DNA of 64,000 nucleotides, taken from assembly GCF_003347595.2 (NCBI RefSeq), contig NZ_QCZK02000055.1:248001-312000 (forward strand), read 5' to 3'. Numbering within the stretch: the first letter of the stretch is position 1; every line of letters starts with the position of its first letter. This stretch comes from Botryobacter ruber (GTDB lineage Bacteria; Bacteroidota; Bacteroidia; Cytophagales; Hymenobacteraceae). A program made the translations under genes and the position numbers. The notes under the pieces are model-generated. The model searched no databases, was not told the DNA's origin, and worked only from the letters and a program-made list of their open reading frames with translations. This document shows, in pieces, positions 60,995 to 64,000 of the stretch.

Positions 60995-63900
60995 ATGAAA
61001 TATTATTCAGCAGCTAATGCTTCTGCATCACAATGGAAGCTGTTATTAGCTGTACTGCTCTTTTTTGCAGGTTCGCAGGCAAGTTTTGCCCAGGCAGACT
61101 TGGCCATTCAGGGAGCGGCGGTGTCGCCTACATCTGTGGCTGTGGGTAACAGTGTTTCAGCCACCAGTACTATTTACAATTTAGGCAATACTGCCGCATC
61201 GTCCAGCAACATTGGTTACTACCTGTCGACCGACAACACCCTGGATGCAAGCGATACATTTATTGGATCTTCTACCGGGGGGATATTAAATGCATCAGGC
61301 CTTTCCGGGTCATTTTCTTATCGGAATGGTACGGTAACAATTCCTTCTAACACGGCTGTTGGGGCCTATTTTATACTGTTTGTAGCCGATTACCTGAATG
61401 TGGTAGCTGAAGGAAACGAAAATAACAATGTTAGCAGTGTTTCGATAACGGTGGTGCCACAGAGTGTAGACTTTACTGTAACAAACCTCAATACGTCCGC
61501 CACTACAGTATCTCCGGGCGTTCTGATAAATGTAGATGCGTATGTGGTGAACCAGGGAAATATCGCTTCATCTTTCAGTAACATGGGCTACTATTTATCT
61601 GCAAATACCACACTAGATGCTTCCGATGTGTTTATCGGTTCCAGTTCTGGCAATAGTATTGGGGCAGGCAGCTACAGGTATTTCTCTTCGTCGGTGTCCA
61701 TTCCCGCGAATACGGTGCCGGGGAGTTATTATTTAATATTTGCTGCGGACTATCTGAATCAGGTAGCGGAGAGCAATGAAACGAATAACACGGGCTACAG
61801 GGCGATCACAGTTGTGGCTCCTTATGTGGATTTAGTGCTGCAGTCGCCGTACATCTATAATTCCAGTGTTACGGCCGGCAGTACTGTAGGAACGGAGGTC
61901 CGTATCCATAATTTGGGCAACAGCAGTGCCTCTTCCAGCAACATCGGGTATTACCTTTCTACGAACTCCACCTTCGATGCGAGTGATGTATTTATTGGCT
62001 CCTCTTCCGGCGGAACTTTAACAGGCGGAAACTACAATTACCGCTCTAACAGCATTACCATTCCGGCGAATACGGCGCCCGGTTCATATTATATCGTTTT
62101 CGTAGCAGATTACCTCAACCTGGTGACGGAGAACAACGAAAATAACAATATAGTTAGCGCTGCCGTTACAGTCGTACTGCCAAACATTGACCTGACACTT
62201 AGTTCGCCTTCCATAAGTCAGGCTTCTGTTTCGGCGGGCAATCCGGTTAGTGTTGGAGTTACGATTAATAACCAGGGGAATACAGCAGCTCAATCCAGTA
62301 ATATCGGTTATTACTTATCTTCCAACAGTACGTTTGACGAATCTGACCTGCTGATCGGATTCAGCAATGGCTCTTCTCTGGCTGCAGGAAACAATTCCTA
62401 CAGAAACGAATCGGTTACAATACCGGCTAATACCACACCAGGAACCTATTATCTTTTTATCGTTGCAGATTACCTGAACAGTGTAACGGAGAGCAATGAG
62501 AACAATAATGTAATTAGCACGGCCATAAGTGTTATGGAGTTCGGTACAATGTTCCTGATGCCTGCTTCCGGGGCGCTTAACTTTACAACCTGCACCGGTA
62601 CGTTATATGATAATGGCGGCACCGGTAATTATTCTAATTACGCCAATGGTACTGTAACACTTAACCCAAGTGTAAGCGGGAATAAAATACGCCTGACTTT
62701 TAGCTCATTTATGCTGGAGAGCTGCTGCGACTATCTCTCCATTTACGATGGCACCAGTACGTCAGCACCCTTAATCGGTACATATAATGGTAGTAATAAC
62801 CCGGGTACTGTTTATGCGACAAACAGTACGGGTGCCTTAACCTTGCGCTTTTACACAGACGGTAGTGCAACTTATTCTGGTTTTGAGGCTGCCATTGCCT
62901 GTGTTACTTCGGTGCCGTTAGCTGATCTGGTAATTCAAAATCCTGCTGCTACTCCTACTTCCCTTACAGCCGGAAACGTGATGTCTGTAAGTTCCCAGGT
63001 ATACAACCAGGGGGGAGTTACGGCTGCATCGAGCAATGTCGGGTATTACTTATCTACTAACAATACCTTTGATCCGTCAGATGTTTACCTGGGATATTCT
63101 TATGGGTATAGCTTGACCGGTGGCTCCGTTTCCTCCCGTAATACTAACCTGACCATTCCGGTTTCAACGGCAGCAGGAAATTACTTTTTGCTCTTTGTGG
63201 CGGATAACACCAGTTTAGTAACCGAAGAGAATGAAACAAACAATGTGGCCAGTGTAGCCATAACCGTTGAAGCAGCTACCATAGATCTACTCATGCTATC
63301 GGCATTTCCTTCTTCCAGCACCTTAACGCCGGGTAATGCCTTTAGTGTTTCTAGCTTTATTGCCAACCAGGGAGCTTCCACCTCGCCAAGTAGTAACGTT
63401 GGCTACTACTTATCGGCGAACAACACTTTTGAAAGCACTGATTTGTTCTTAGGCAGCTCCAGTGGCGGCGCCCTGACCAGTGGCAACTCGGCCTTACGAA
63501 GTGCTTCCTTATCGTTGCCAGCCACCATTACAGCCGGAACTTATTATATCTTTTTTGCCGCCGACCATACAAACGCTGTAACAGAGACCAACGAAGCAAA
63601 CAATATCAGGTTTATTACTGTTACGGTTTCTTCGTCCAATTTTGTAGACCTGGAAATAGCCTCAAAGACTTTAGCGAGCGCCAGTATTGTGGCGGGTGAA
63701 TCGGTTTCGGCAACTGCCAATGTGAAGAATAATGGTAATGTGGCAGCTCCGCGCAGTGCTGTCGGGTTTTACCTCTCCTCCAACACCACACTGGACCAGG
63801 ATGATGTATTGCTCAATACCATGCAAACAGCCTCTACCCTGGCAGCCGGGGCAACAGAGGCTGTTACGGCGAACCTCACCATCCCGGCTAATACCGAGGC

Positions 63901-64000
63901 GGGCAGTTATTATATCTTGTTTAAGTCGGATTACGAAAATCACATTGCAGAATCAAACGATGCCAATGATCTGGCTTATCAGGCCATCACAGTTGTGGGC
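60995..64000 (+). CDS. Secreted CARDB/CUB repeat protein, C-terminus outside the window
   Basis: The frame from the ATG at 60995 stays open to the end of the window (at least 1002 residues). Signal peptide about 1-33, ending ASFAQ. Seven CARDB-like repeats start at 61094, 61466, 61826, 62186, 62921, 63281 and 63644; the usual period is 360 bp (120 residues) with one of 363. Each repeat has a strand with N-LG/QGN, then GYYLS-(T/S/A), FIGSS and a closing ADYLN-V-E-NE-NN. Between the fourth and fifth repeats lies a CUB domain (about 62590-62910, TCTGTLYDNGG, then ESCCDYLSIYDG). CARDB domains are adhesion-type folds. A T9SS sorting domain is expected at the missing end but is not seen. Confidence 0.9.
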   Translation, partial: MKYYSAANASASQWKLLLAVLLFFAGSQASFAQADLAIQGAAVSPTSVAVGNSVSATSTIYNLGNTAASSSNIGYYLSTDNTLDASDTFIGSSTGGILNASGLSGSFSYRNGTVTIPSNTAVGAYFILFVADYLNVVAEGNENNNVSSVSITVVPQSVDFTVTNLNTSATTVSPGVLINVDAYVVNQGNIASSFSNMGYYLSANTTLDASDVFIGSSSGNSIGAGSYRYFSSSVSIPANTVPGSYYLIFAADYLNQVAESNETNNTGYRAITVVAPYVDLVLQSPYIYNSSVTAGSTVGTEVRIHNLGNSSASSSNIGYYLSTNSTFDASDVFIGSSSGGTLTGGNYNYRSNSITIPANTAPGSYYIVFVADYLNLVTENNENNNIVSAAVTVVLPNIDLTLSSPSISQASVSAGNPVSVGVTINNQGNTAAQSSNIGYYLSSNSTFDESDLLIGFSNGSSLAAGNNSYRNESVTIPANTTPGTYYLFIVADYLNSVTESNENNNVISTAISVMEFGTMFLMPASGALNFTTCTGTLYDNGGTGNYSNYANGTVTLNPSVSGNKIRLTFSSFMLESCCDYLSIYDGTSTSAPLIGTYNGSNNPGTVYATNSTGALTLRFYTDGSATYSGFEAAIACVTSVPLADLVIQNPAATPTSLTAGNVMSVSSQVYNQGGVTAASSNVGYYLSTNNTFDPSDVYLGYSYGYSLTGGSVSSRNTNLTIPVSTAAGNYFLLFVADNTSLVTEENETNNVASVAITVEAATIDLLMLSAFPSSSTLTPGNAFSVSSFIANQGASTSPSSNVGYYLSANNTFESTDLFLGSSSGGALTSGNSALRSASLSLPATITAGTYYIFFAADHTNAVTETNEANNIRFITVTVSSSNFVDLEIASKTLASASIVAGESVSATANVKNNGNVAAPRSAVGFYLSSNTTLDQDDVLLNTMQTASTLAAGATEAVTANLTIPANTEAGSYYILFKSDYENHIAESNDANDLAYQAITVVG

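Noticed and set aside
1..64000. Phage, plasmid or integrative element
   Set aside because: No integrase, structural phage gene, replication or transfer gene was found, and housekeeping genes run through the window.

Overview
The window comes from a Bacteroidota chromosome, most like the Hymenobacteraceae/Cytophagales (for example Pontibacter). The evidence is four secreted proteins with type IX secretion (T9SS) type A sorting domains, two SusC/SusD pairs, a GWxTD lipoprotein, a GT117 (DUF2723) membrane protein, a Rho factor with a long disordered insert, -33/-7 promoters of the TTTG / TAnnTTTG kind, and no rRNA, prophage or insertion sequence. The assignment is inference from gene content; no database was searched.

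Layout. 1-534: end of birA. 0.8-7.7 kb: three tandem minus-strand T9SS cargo proteins separated by long AT-rich gaps. 8.3-14.3 kb: a small T9SS protein, a GT117 membrane protein, a GWxTD lipoprotein and an overlapping rRNA methyltransferase. 14.5-16.6 kb: GDP-mannose and Kdo precursor genes. 16.6-41.7 kb: mostly housekeeping genes (recQ, purD, bacilliredoxin, porin, aldo/keto reductase, orphan PAS and CZB-like proteins, tRNA-Arg, TVP38, cystathionine gamma-synthase, OmpA, isoaspartyl peptidase, rho, serS, GT9, PolX, EVE). 42.6-59.9 kb: a GntR/LacI-type regulator followed by a seven-gene same-strand cluster FAS1, SusC, SusD, FAS1, FAS1, SusC, SusD that ends in a strong terminator. 61.0 kb to the end: an open secreted protein built of seven CARDB-type repeats and one CUB domain.

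Two signals stand out. First, a dispersed GC-rich repeat of about 30 bp (core GGCTRTGGTGGCAG) occurs about 20 times, only between genes, often next to terminators and several times as inverted pairs. It looks like a REP/REPIN family. Second, the FAS1-SusCD cluster pairs two TonB-dependent importers with three surface FAS1 lipoproteins and contains no recognisable degradative enzyme. Smaller points are a shared unnamed module of about 130 residues in the T9SS proteins, a PolX whose polymerase active site looks lost, a PAS sensor with no output domain beside a degenerate CZB-like protein, and inverted arrays of heptamer-like repeats around the EVE gene.
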